From: Arcobacter sp.
GTDB lineage: Bacteria; Campylobacterota; Campylobacteria; Campylobacterales; Arcobacteraceae
Direction: 5' to 3'
Length of the DNA: 7,024 nucleotides
NCBI GenBank assembly: GCA_016744485.1
Contig: JADGEG010000105.1
Coordinates: forward strand, 1-7,024
Part shown: positions 1 to 6,254 of the stretch, piece by piece
Layout: each line of letters begins with the position of its first letter
Position numbering within the stretch: position 1 is the stretch's first letter
Program-made: the position numbers and the translations under genes
The notes under the pieces: generated by a model
Told to the model about the DNA's origin: nothing
Database searches by the model: none
What the model saw: the letters and a program-made list of their open reading frames with translations, nothing else

Positions 1-455
1 GAAAAGATATAATAAAAGCAGATATTATTTGTTTTAATGGTTTTTGTTCAGTACATCAACTTTTTACTGTAGAAGATATAGAGTTTTATAGAAATAAATA
101 TAAAGATATCTTAATAGCAGTTCATCCTGAATGTGACCCTATTATTTGTGATAATGCAGATTTTGTAGGTTCAACTTCTCAATTAATAAAATATATTAAA
201 GATTTAGATCCAAATCAAAAAATTGCAGTTGGAACAGAATATAATATGGTTAATAGACTAAGAAAAAATAATACTTATACACTAAGTTCAAGTAAAGCAG
301 AATGCCCTACTATGAATGAAACCACTTTAGAAAATCTTTATGATACTATTAAATCTATTAAAGATGATAATATAAATAAGCAAAGTGAAATTCATATAAA
401 TAAAGATACTGCAAAATGGGCTAAAATTGCATTAGAAAGGATGCTTGAAATATGA
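1..455 (+). CDS. nadA: Quinolinate synthase NadA, 3' part (5' end outside window)
   Basis: Quinolinate synthase condenses iminoaspartate with dihydroxyacetone phosphate to give quinolinate, the second step of de novo NAD synthesis. It is a cytosolic [4Fe-4S] enzyme. The frame is open from position 3 to the TGA at 453-455 with no start, so the gene enters from the left; the ATG at 246 is internal. Visible family motifs are GFCSVH (Cys codon 45-47), AVHPEC, VGSTSQLI, GTEYNMVNRL, and ECPTM near the C-terminus (Cys codon 303-305). From family knowledge, the GFC and ECP cysteines correspond to the second and third cluster ligands; the first lies upstream. The C-terminus ends in the usual helix with a KWAKIALERML-type sequence. 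The stop overlaps the nadC start by 4 nt, so the two are translationally coupled. Identification is secure; only about 150 codons are seen. Confidence 0.95.
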   Translation, partial: KDIIKADIICFNGFCSVHQLFTVEDIEFYRNKYKDILIAVHPECDPIICDNADFVGSTSQLIKYIKDLDPNQKIAVGTEYNMVNRLRKNNTYTLSSSKAECPTMNETTLENLYDTIKSIKDDNINKQSEIHINKDTAKWAKIALERMLEI

Positions 456-1273
456 TAAATATTAAAAAATTTGTTAAAAATGCTATTATAGAAGATAATG
501 GTAGAGGAGATTTGTTTTTTGATGTAGCTCCAAAGGGGCGATTTAAAGCAAAAGCTATTGCTAAAGCTAATGGTATTTTAGCAGGTGTTAAATATGCTAA
601 AGTGCTAGCAAGAACTGAAAAGTTTGATTGTAAATTTTTAAAGCAAGATGGAGATATTTTAAAACAAGGTGATGTTATTGCCCAATTAGAAGGAAAAGCA
701 TCAATTTTACTATCAAGTGAAAGAACTTTTTTAAATCTTTTACAACATGCAAGTGGAATTGCTACTATGGCAAATGCTTATGTAAAAAAAATACAAGACT
801 TAGATGTTGTTATGTTGGATACTAGAAAAACAAGACCACAACTACGAGAGTTTGAAAAATATGCTTCTCGAGTTGGAGGTGCTATTAATCATCGTCTTGG
901 ACTTGATGATTGTTTGATGATTAAAGATACTCACTTAAAAACTATTGAAAATTTAGAAGAATTTATTAAAAAGGCTAGAAAAAGAATTTCTTGGGTTACA
1001 AAAATAGAAATTGAATGCGAAACATTTGCACAAGTTCAAAATGCTATGAATGCAGGTGCTGATATTATAATGTGTGATAATATGAAACCTGTTCAAATAA
1101 AAGAAGTTATAAAATATAGAAATGAAAAACATCCTTATATTTTAGTAGAAGCAAGTGGAAATATAAACTTAGAAACAGTTAGAATATATGCCCAAACTGG
1201 TGTTGATGCTCTAAGTTCTGGTTCTATTATTCATCAAGCTACATGGTTAGATTTTTCTATGAAATTTGACTAG
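452..1273 (+). CDS. nadC: Nicotinate-nucleotide diphosphorylase (carboxylating), quinolinate phosphoribosyltransferase
   Basis: This enzyme converts quinolinate and PRPP to nicotinate mononucleotide, CO2 and PPi, directly consuming the product of NadA next door. The 273-aa length is normal for the family. The N-terminal open-faced sandwich (about 1-105) holds the ED-GRGD-type substrate stretch and SSERTFLN (89-96). The alpha/beta barrel holds DTRKT (123-127), the RVGGAINHR stretch (140-148), MIKDTH (156-161), the E188 region, CDNMKP (208-213) and EASGN (233-237), ending in SGSIIHQATWLDFSM. These match the PRPP- and quinolinate-binding residues of QPRTases. DTRKTRPQLR differs from the textbook DTRKTTPGLR, but I recall that form from campylobacterial NadC. 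The ATG at 452 overlaps the nadA stop (ATGA) and has an AAAGGA ribosome site at 436-441. It ends in TAG at the expected length, which shows that TAG works as a stop in this genome. Confidence 0.97.
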   Translation: MINIKKFVKNAIIEDNGRGDLFFDVAPKGRFKAKAIAKANGILAGVKYAKVLARTEKFDCKFLKQDGDILKQGDVIAQLEGKASILLSSERTFLNLLQHASGIATMANAYVKKIQDLDVVMLDTRKTRPQLREFEKYASRVGGAINHRLGLDDCLMIKDTHLKTIENLEEFIKKARKRISWVTKIEIECETFAQVQNAMNAGADIIMCDNMKPVQIKEVIKYRNEKHPYILVEASGNINLETVRIYAQTGVDALSSGSIIHQATWLDFSMKFD

Positions 1274-1303
1274 GCTATTAACTTATCATTATTTTTATTT
1301 GTA

Positions 1304-1309
1304 TATAAT
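1304..1309 (+). promoter_or_regulatory. Putative sigma-70 -10 box upstream of the nrnA-lpxC-thrB gene string
   Basis: A perfect TATAAT lies in the 62-nt gap between nadC and the DHH gene, preceded by a T-rich stretch (about 1289-1300) and no clear -35 hexamer. Campylobacterota housekeeping promoters typically show this pattern of a strong -10 box, T-rich upstream DNA and a weak -35. A start near 1316 would give a leader of about 20 nt carrying the Shine-Dalgarno at 1324-1329. No terminator hairpin is seen after nadC, so read-through from nadAC is also possible. The DNA is so AT-rich that TATAAT alone is weak evidence; its position is what supports it. Confidence 0.5.
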
Positions 1310-1323
1310 TATTTTATAAGTAT

Positions 1324-1329
1324 AAGGAG
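1324..1329 (+). promoter_or_regulatory. Shine-Dalgarno deciding the GTG start of the DHH gene
   Basis: AAGGAG sits 6 nt before the GTG at 1336. This is a strong match to the anti-Shine-Dalgarno and supports the non-ATG start. The same AAGGAGATATT string recurs before infB. Confidence 0.75.
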
Positions 1330-1335
1330 ATATTT

Positions 1336-2325
1336 GTGAAAAAAGATTTTATCTTAAATAATAAAACAGATACTTCTTCTTTTGTTAAAGCTTTAAGTTT
1401 AATTGAAAAGTCAAGATATATTTTAATTATCACTCATGTTAATCCAGATGCTGATACTATATCGTGTGCTTTAGCATTGTCAAATTATTTTTTTGAAAAT
1501 AAAATCAAACATAAAGTATTTAATGTATCTTGTAATACTATACCTGCAAATTTAAATTTTTTAAGTAGGTTTGATAAAATCACTGATCAATTGCCAAAGT
1601 TTTATGATTTAGTTATTAGTGTAGATTGTGGAAGTAAAAAAAGATTTGGTTTTACTTTGGATGAAAATATACCTTTAATTAATATAGATCATCATAAGTC
1701 TAATGATAATTTTGGACTTGTTAATATAGTGGATATTAATAAAGCATCAAGTGCTGAAGTTCTTTATGATTTTTTTAAATTTAATGGTTTATATATCACA
1801 AAACAAACAGCAATTGCACTATATGTAGGGATTTATGAAGACTCTTTGGCATTTACTAGTTTAAGATGTGATGAAACAACATATGAAAAAATAAATTTTT
1901 TAGTTAAGTGTGGGTGTGACCCTTCATATACGGCACAAAAATTAAAACAAAGAGATTCTTTAGCAAAATACAGAATAATACCCAAAATTCTTTCTAATTT
2001 AGAACTTTATGATGAAGGTAGTATTGCTAGTATTTATTGTACACAAGAATACTTAGAACAAACGGGTGCAAATTCTTATGAAACAGAAGATGTTTTAGAT
2101 ATGATTTTTAATATGGCTATAGTTAAAGTAGTATTTTATTTACGACATCAAGGTGATAATTTAAGAGTATCTTTTAGATCAAAAGAAGATATTGATATTG
2201 GAAAAGTTGCAGAGATTTTTGATGGAGGGGGACATAAACATTCAGCTGGTTGTCTTATAAATTCATCTGATATTGAACAAACAAAACAAATAATTTTGAA
2301 GGAAATTTTTGAAACAAGAAAATAA
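1336..2325 (+). CDS. nrnA: DHH/DHHA1 phosphoesterase, NrnA-like (nanoRNase / pAp phosphatase)
   Basis: Members of this family degrade 2-5 nt RNA oligomers and/or dephosphorylate 3'-phosphoadenosine 5'-phosphate in the cytosol, using two metal ions. The 329-aa length is typical. The DHH domain shows motif I as HVNPDADTIS (H34, D38, D40), motif II as SVDCG (D97), motif III as NIDHHKSN (D118, H119, H120), and motif IV as GIYEDSLAF (D169). The C-terminal DHHA1 domain ends with the substrate-binding GGGHKHSAG (297-305). All expected metal ligands are present, so the enzyme should be active. Motif IV lacks the common TG after the aspartate, a small variation. The GTG start is supported by the AAGGAG 6 nt upstream. 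The 3' end overlaps the next gene by 17 nt. The symbol rests on domain architecture; substrate preference (nanoRNA, pAp or c-di-nucleotide products) cannot be read from the sequence. Confidence 0.85.
   Translation: MKKDFILNNKTDTSSFVKALSLIEKSRYILIITHVNPDADTISCALALSNYFFENKIKHKVFNVSCNTIPANLNFLSRFDKITDQLPKFYDLVISVDCGSKKRFGFTLDENIPLINIDHHKSNDNFGLVNIVDINKASSAEVLYDFFKFNGLYITKQTAIALYVGIYEDSLAFTSLRCDETTYEKINFLVKCGCDPSYTAQKLKQRDSLAKYRIIPKILSNLELYDEGSIASIYCTQEYLEQTGANSYETEDVLDMIFNMAIVKVVFYLRHQGDNLRVSFRSKEDIDIGKVAEIFDGGGHKHSAGCLINSSDIEQTKQIILKEIFETRK
2298..2303 (+). promoter_or_regulatory. Shine-Dalgarno for the TTG start of the M23 peptidase, inside nrnA
   Basis: GAAGGA lies inside the last codons of the DHH gene, 5 nt before the TTG at 2309. 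It supports this start, which keeps the whole N-terminal membrane segment in the protein. No ATG occurs in frame before that hydrophobic stretch. Confidence 0.65.
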
Positions 2326-3682
2326 AAATTTTACAAAAATATTAAGTATTATATTTATACTACTAATAATTACTGCTGGTATTTTTGTATTTTTCTCCCC
2401 ACAATTTGAAAAAAATATTCCAAAAGTAATTTTAAAAAATGATATTTATTGGAATATGAAACAAAATTTAAAACTATCTATTTTTGATCAAAGTGGTATT
2501 AAATCTTATACAATAATATATAAAGATTCTAAAAGTCAAGAAATATTAGCAAGTAAAAATATTTCAACAAGACAAACTAACTTAAATGTTGAAATAAAAG
2601 CTCCAAGAATTAATAATATATTTAAAGTAGATGAAATTATTTTGAGTATAGAAGTTACAGATAATAGTAAATGGAATTTTTTACAAGGCAATACTTTTAA
2701 AAAAGAATATAAAATTAAAATTGACAAACAAGCTCCCATTGCTAATGTAATTAATAATTCATATAATATTAAAAGAGGTGGAAGTGCTTTAGTAGTTGTG
2801 GAAGTAAAAGATAAAAACTTAAAAGACAAATATATTTTATTTAATAATAAATATAGATTTGAATTATTTCCTTTTTACAAAAAAAACCATTATATAGCAC
2901 TTATTGCATGGCCCGTTGATGTAAAAGACTTCCGAATATTTAATTTATTTGCAATTGATAAAGCTAATAATATTACAAAAACAAAAATTCCTTTATACAT
3001 AAGAAAATTGAAAATTAAAAAAGATAAGATAAATATTTCTAATGATTTTATCAATACAATTAGTCTTAATGTCTTAGAACAAAGTAATCATGAAATACCT
3101 TCAAATAATAAAGATATTTTCATAGAAGCAAATAAAATAATAAGAGAAGAAAATATTTCTTTTATAAGAAAAACTAGTCTTGAATATATGTCAAAAGATT
3201 TGATTACTTCTTTTAATATAAAAGCTTTTAGAAGATTAAGAGCTTCAAGAACATTTGCAAGTTTTGCACAAAAACGATCCTATTTTTATGAAAAAGAAAA
3301 AGTTGATGAAGCATGGCACTTAGGAATGGATTGGGCTAGTGTAAAAAAAGCGAAAATTTATATATCAAATGATGCTAGAATTATATATAATGATTATTTA
3401 GGCATTTATGGTAATACTATTATTGCAGACCATGGTTTAGGTTTACAAACTTTATATGCACATTTAAGTAAATCTAATGTGCAAACAAATCAAGAAGTAA
3501 AGCGAAAAGATAAAATTGGAAATACTGGTTCAAGTGGTGCTGTATTTGGTGATCATTTACACTTTGGTGTATTAATTCAAGGTATTGAAGTAAATCCAAT
3601 AGAATGGATGGATAAAAATTGGATTAAAACAAGAGTTTTAGATATTATTAAAGATGCAAAAAAAATAATGAGACAAAAATGA
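2309..3682 (+). CDS. Membrane-anchored M23 family metallopeptidase (peptidoglycan endopeptidase-like)
   Basis: This is a probable peptidoglycan hydrolase acting in the periplasm. Residues 11-29 form one hydrophobic segment after a short basic, Asn/Lys-rich tail, so it is likely an inner-membrane anchor or uncleaved signal. Residues about 36-138 and 140-231 look like two beta-rich Ig-like repeats: each has a (I/V)-x-D-x-S or D-K-A-N-N type end, and the first passes into the second at IDKQAPIA. A charged linker leads to the M23 (LytM) domain, about 318-432. All catalytic residues are present: HLGMD (H337, D341) and HLHFG (H418) as zinc ligands, with H385 in YAHLS and H416 as catalytic histidines. 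It overlaps nrnA by 17 nt and lpxC by 4 nt. C. jejuni has an M23 gene in the same place (Cj0131, from memory). Relatives in Helicobacter and Campylobacter control cell curvature by trimming crosslinks; that role is inferred here, and the exact bond cut is unknown. Confidence 0.88.
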   Translation: MKQENKNFTKILSIIFILLIITAGIFVFFSPQFEKNIPKVILKNDIYWNMKQNLKLSIFDQSGIKSYTIIYKDSKSQEILASKNISTRQTNLNVEIKAPRINNIFKVDEIILSIEVTDNSKWNFLQGNTFKKEYKIKIDKQAPIANVINNSYNIKRGGSALVVVEVKDKNLKDKYILFNNKYRFELFPFYKKNHYIALIAWPVDVKDFRIFNLFAIDKANNITKTKIPLYIRKLKIKKDKINISNDFINTISLNVLEQSNHEIPSNNKDIFIEANKIIREENISFIRKTSLEYMSKDLITSFNIKAFRRLRASRTFASFAQKRSYFYEKEKVDEAWHLGMDWASVKKAKIYISNDARIIYNDYLGIYGNTIIADHGLGLQTLYAHLSKSNVQTNQEVKRKDKIGNTGSSGAVFGDHLHFGVLIQGIEVNPIEWMDKNWIKTRVLDIIKDAKKIMRQK

Positions 3683-4578
3683 AACAAAGAACAATAGCTA
3701 AAAGTATAGACATTGTAGGAATAGGGCTTCATAAAGGTGTGCCTGTTAAAATGAAACTTGAACCTATGAGTTCTAATACGGGAATTATTTTTTATAGAAG
3801 CGATAAGGGTGTTAGTATACCTTTAAAAATAGAGAATGTAGTTGATACTAAAATGGCAACAGTAATAGGAAAAGATGATGTACTGATTTCTACAATTGAG
3901 CATCTTTTATCAGCTGTTTATGCCTATGGTATTGATAATTTACGAATAGTTATTAATAATGATGAGGTTCCAGCTTTAGATGGAAGTTCTGCTGGTTATT
4001 GTATGCTAATAGAAGAAGCTGGTATTAAAAAGCTAGATCAATCAAAAAAAGCATTAAAAATCAAACAAAAAGTATCTATTGAAACTAAGGATGGGAAAAA
4101 AGTAAGTTTAAAACCATCAAATAGAATAATATATGATTTTTCTATTGATTTTAAACATCCTATTATTGGTAAACAAAAATATCATTTTGATTATTCGATT
4201 TTAGAATATAAAGAAAATATTAGTAAAGCTAGAACTTTTGGATTTTTACATGACTTACAATATTTACAAAGTGTTGGTTTAGCAAAAGGAGTTTCTTTAG
4301 ATAATGTTATTGCTTTAGATGATAATAAAATATTAAATCCTAATGGCTTAAGATATAGTGATGAATTTGTAAGGCACAAGATTCTTGATGCTATTGGGGA
4401 TATGGCACTTTTGGGTTATACTATGATAGGTGAATATAATGCTCATGCAGGATCTCATCATCTAAATCATTTATTAACAAAAAAACTTTTTGAAGTAGAA
4501 GCTAATTATGAAATTATAGATCTTGAAGAAGCACAAGATGAAGCTAGTGTATTTGAATTAGCTTATGCTAAAGTTTAA
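3679..4578 (+). CDS. lpxC: UDP-3-O-acyl-N-acetylglucosamine deacetylase LpxC
   Basis: LpxC is the zinc amidase that catalyses the committed step of lipid A synthesis, removing the N-acetyl group from UDP-3-O-acyl-GlcNAc. The 299-aa length is standard. Motifs in order are IVGIGLHKG (13-20), STIEHLLSA with catalytic E74 and zinc ligand H75, NNDEVPALDGSSAGY, RTFGF, VSLDNVIALDD, RHKILDAIGD with zinc ligands H233 and D237, and GSHHLNHLL with general-acid H260. The spacing matches E. coli E78, H79, H238, D242 and H265. The intact active site implies an LPS/LOS-producing Gram-negative. The ATG at 3679 overlaps the M23 stop (ATGA) with only a weak ribosome site, so translation is probably coupled to the gene before. 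It is followed after 15 nt by the TsaB-like gene. Confidence 0.98.
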   Translation: MKQRTIAKSIDIVGIGLHKGVPVKMKLEPMSSNTGIIFYRSDKGVSIPLKIENVVDTKMATVIGKDDVLISTIEHLLSAVYAYGIDNLRIVINNDEVPALDGSSAGYCMLIEEAGIKKLDQSKKALKIKQKVSIETKDGKKVSLKPSNRIIYDFSIDFKHPIIGKQKYHFDYSILEYKENISKARTFGFLHDLQYLQSVGLAKGVSLDNVIALDDNKILNPNGLRYSDEFVRHKILDAIGDMALLGYTMIGEYNAHAGSHHLNHLLTKKLFEVEANYEIIDLEEAQDEASVFELAYAKV

Positions 4579-4593
4579 GTATGAGAATATTTT

Positions 4594-5046
4594 TTGTTTG
4601 AAGTATTAGTTATTTGTATCTCAAATCCTTTATTAATAGGTATTTATAAAAATAAAAAATTATTAAAAACATATGAATTAGATGGAAAAGTTTCTGATAC
4701 TTTAGATAAAACTTTTTGTATTATATTAAAAAATTATGAAATTTCCAATATATATTATGTTAATACACCAGGGTCTTATATGTCAATAAAACTTTCATAT
4801 ATATTTTTAAAAACTATAAGTATTGTAAAAAATATACAATTATACTCTTGTAGTGGTTTTTTGTTTAATAACAACTCTCCTATTAAAGCATTAGGAAAAA
4901 AATATTTTTTTAATGAAAATGATACTATTAAAGTAGATTTTTTAGAAAAAGATACTAAACTACACAACTTTGAATTACCAAGTGTTTTAGATAAGATAAA
5001 TTTTTCATCTAATACTTTGCCAATTTATAATTTACCAGCAGTATAA
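4594..5046 (+). CDS. Short TsaB-like protein (probable t6A tRNA modification partner)
   Basis: TsaB is an inactive ASKHA-fold paralogue of TsaD that dimerises with it in the complex making N6-threonylcarbamoyladenosine at A37 of ANN-decoding tRNAs. This 150-aa protein begins with a beta-hairpin start (VLVICISNPLLIGIYKNKKLL) in the place of the TsaB IDTS...V-ALY opening. It also has NTPGSYMSIKLSYIFLK (57-73), which aligns by eye with the family signature GPGSFTGLRIG-x-A. The C-terminal half of a normal TsaB (about 230 aa) is largely absent. I recall C. jejuni carrying a similarly short gene (Cj0133) between lpxC and thrB, so the short form may be normal for the group. The start is TTG at 4594; a stop lies four codons upstream in frame, so there is no earlier choice, and the ribosome site is weak (GAGA at 4583-4586). 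The divergence means the name is probable only. Confidence 0.65.
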   Translation: MFEVLVICISNPLLIGIYKNKKLLKTYELDGKVSDTLDKTFCIILKNYEISNIYYVNTPGSYMSIKLSYIFLKTISIVKNIQLYSCSGFLFNNNSPIKALGKKYFFNENDTIKVDFLEKDTKLHNFELPSVLDKINFSSNTLPIYNLPAV

Positions 5047-5051
5047 AAGGA
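5047..5051 (+). promoter_or_regulatory. Shine-Dalgarno supporting the GTG start of thrB
   Basis: AAGGA lies 8 nt before the GTG at 5060 and overlaps the end of the preceding stop codon region. The GTG places the PASSANLGSGFD motif at the very N-terminus, as is normal for ThrB. Confidence 0.65.
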
Positions 5052-5059
5052 AAAAAATA

Positions 5060-5941
5060 GTGAGAATATGTGTACCAGCGAGTAGTGCTAATCTTGGTTC
5101 AGGTTTTGATACTTTAGGCATAGCTTTAAATTTAAAAAATGAAGTTGTAATAAAACCATCAAAATTTCATAGTGTATCATTAAAAGGTGAGGGTTCAAAT
5201 ATTCCAGCTATTAAAGATAATCATATGTTTATGTCTATTTTTAATGATTTTTATAATAATTTATCTAACAATAAAAAAAATTTTAGATTTGAATTTTTTA
5301 ATAAAATACCTATTACTAGAGGACTTGGCAGCTCATCTTCAGTCATAGTTTCAGCAATTGCAAGTGCATACAGTATTGCTGATGTTGAAATTAGTAAAGA
5401 TAAATTATTAAACTTTGCACTAGCATATGAACATCATCCTGATAATATAACACCTGCTGTTATGGGTGGTTTTAATGTAGCTACTGTTAAGAATAATGAA
5501 ATACAATATATCAACAAAAAAATACCTCAACATTTAAAAGCAGTGCTTGTGATTCCAAATAGAGCTATGTCAACAAATTTATCAAGAAAAATTTTACCTT
5601 ATAAATATTCTAAAGAAGATGCTGTTTTTAATATTTCACATTCTTCTTTATTAAGTGCTGCATTTATGAGTGAGAATTGGGAAATGCTTAAAATAGCTTC
5701 TTTAGATAAAATACATCAACAATATAGAATGAAATTGATGCCTGAGTTATTTAATGTCCAAAAACTAGCTCTTAGCAATGGAGCTTTAATGAGCACTTTA
5801 TCAGGATCTGGATCAACTTTATTTTCAATGTGTTATGAAGATGATCTTGATACACTACAAAAAAAACTAAAAAAGTCTTTTTTCCATTTTAAGGTTACAA
5901 CATGTGATTTTGACAATCATGGTCTTAATATTTTTAAGTAA
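5060..5941 (+). CDS. thrB: Homoserine kinase ThrB (GHMP kinase family)
   Basis: ThrB phosphorylates L-homoserine with ATP to O-phosphohomoserine, the precursor for threonine synthase. It is a cytosolic GHMP kinase. The 293-aa length fits the family. Motif 1 is at the N-terminus (PASSANLGSGFDTLGIAL, from residue 6). The GHMP phosphate-binding loop RGLGSSSS is at 87-94, followed by an alpha-helical stretch. EHHPDNITPAVMGG is the substrate-side motif. Motif 3 is LSGSGSTLFS near the C-terminus. All three GHMP motifs are intact. It lies 13 nt after the TsaB-like gene. There is no hom or thrC nearby, so threonine genes are scattered here, and co-expression with lpxC is positional rather than pathway-based. 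The GTG start is supported by its ribosome site and by the motif position. Confidence 0.97.
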   Translation: MRICVPASSANLGSGFDTLGIALNLKNEVVIKPSKFHSVSLKGEGSNIPAIKDNHMFMSIFNDFYNNLSNNKKNFRFEFFNKIPITRGLGSSSSVIVSAIASAYSIADVEISKDKLLNFALAYEHHPDNITPAVMGGFNVATVKNNEIQYINKKIPQHLKAVLVIPNRAMSTNLSRKILPYKYSKEDAVFNISHSSLLSAAFMSENWEMLKIASLDKIHQQYRMKLMPELFNVQKLALSNGALMSTLSGSGSTLFSMCYEDDLDTLQKKLKKSFFHFKVTTCDFDNHGLNIFK

Positions 5942-5945
5942 AAAA

Positions 5946-5973
5946 TTGTAATTAAGATAATTTTAGGTATAAT
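5946..5973 (+). promoter_or_regulatory. Putative sigma-70 promoter before ylxR-infB
   Basis: TTGTAA (5946-5951) and a perfect TATAAT (5968-5973) are separated by 16 bp in the 34-nt gap after thrB. This is the best promoter-like pair in the window, and it would allow ylxR-infB to be transcribed separately from the biosynthetic genes. The predicted start, near 5980, falls just inside the ylxR reading frame as called from TTG 5976. Therefore either this promoter serves infB and a shorter YlxR from ATG 6003, or the match is chance in AT-rich DNA. No terminator is seen between thrB and this site. Confidence 0.45.
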
Positions 5974-5975
5974 GT

Positions 5976-6254
5976 TTGGCTAATTTAAAAAAACCTGTTA
6001 GAATGTGTGTTTTCTGTAGAAATCGCCATGAGCAAAAAAACTTATTGCGTTTAAAATGTGAAAATAAAAAACTTGTGTTATATGATGGTTATAATAGAAG
6101 TTTTTATATTTGTTGTAATTGTATAACTTTAATTGATCAATATGATATTAAAAAAAAATATTATAGAAGAATTGAAAACACACTTTGTAAACAGTGTAAG
6201 AATAAAGATAACTACATAGTAGAACTTAAGGAGATATTAACATATGTCAGATAA
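5976..6254 (+). CDS. ylxR: YlxR/DUF448 family protein
   Basis: YlxR is a small cytosolic protein, usually encoded beside nusA or infB, with RNA/nucleoid-binding roles that are only partly understood. The N-terminus KPVRMCVFCRNR...NLLRLKC (6-28) matches the family opening R-x-C-(I/V)-x-C-R...LLR. The stretch NRSFYICCNC (40-49) stands for the usual GRGAY-C--C, followed by a basic IKKKYYRRI helix. Length 92 aa is normal. Cysteines occur at 11, 14, 28, 46, 47, 49, 71 and 74; the C-terminal CKQC pair is extra compared with the family as I know it. The TTG start keeps the KPVR residues that precede the first CxxC in relatives and has a weak AGG 8 nt upstream; ATG 6003 (residue 10) is the alternative. 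The 3' end overlaps infB by 11 nt, pointing to translational coupling. Confidence 0.85.
   Translation: MANLKKPVRMCVFCRNRHEQKNLLRLKCENKKLVLYDGYNRSFYICCNCITLIDQYDIKKKYYRRIENTLCKQCKNKDNYIVELKEILTYVR
6228..6233 (+). promoter_or_regulatory. Shine-Dalgarno of infB, within ylxR
   Basis: AAGGAG lies 10 nt before the ATG at 6244, inside the last ylxR codons. It confirms the infB start, and the first IF2-N residues follow directly. Confidence 0.75.

Noticed and set aside
246..455. Separate 69-aa ORF starting at ATG 246
   Set aside because: The frame is open to the left edge and upstream codons encode conserved NadA motifs (GFCSVH, AVHPEC, VGSTSQLI). The ATG is internal to nadA.
1274..1335. nadC continuing past its TAG, as evidence for amber reassignment
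   Set aside because: The frame is open for about 20 codons, but NadC already has its full length and normal C-terminus (LDFSMKFD). The extension covers the promoter and Shine-Dalgarno. TAG is a normal stop here.
2536..2829. 97-aa hydrophobic minus-strand ORF
   Set aside because: It lies wholly inside the M23 peptidase gene and has the composition expected of antisense AT-rich DNA. The shorter minus-strand ORFs at 4191-4379 and 4776-4967 are rejected for the same reason.
5942..5975. Rho-independent terminator between thrB and ylxR
   Set aside because: No stable GC-containing inverted repeat is present; the stretch is only AT-rich.
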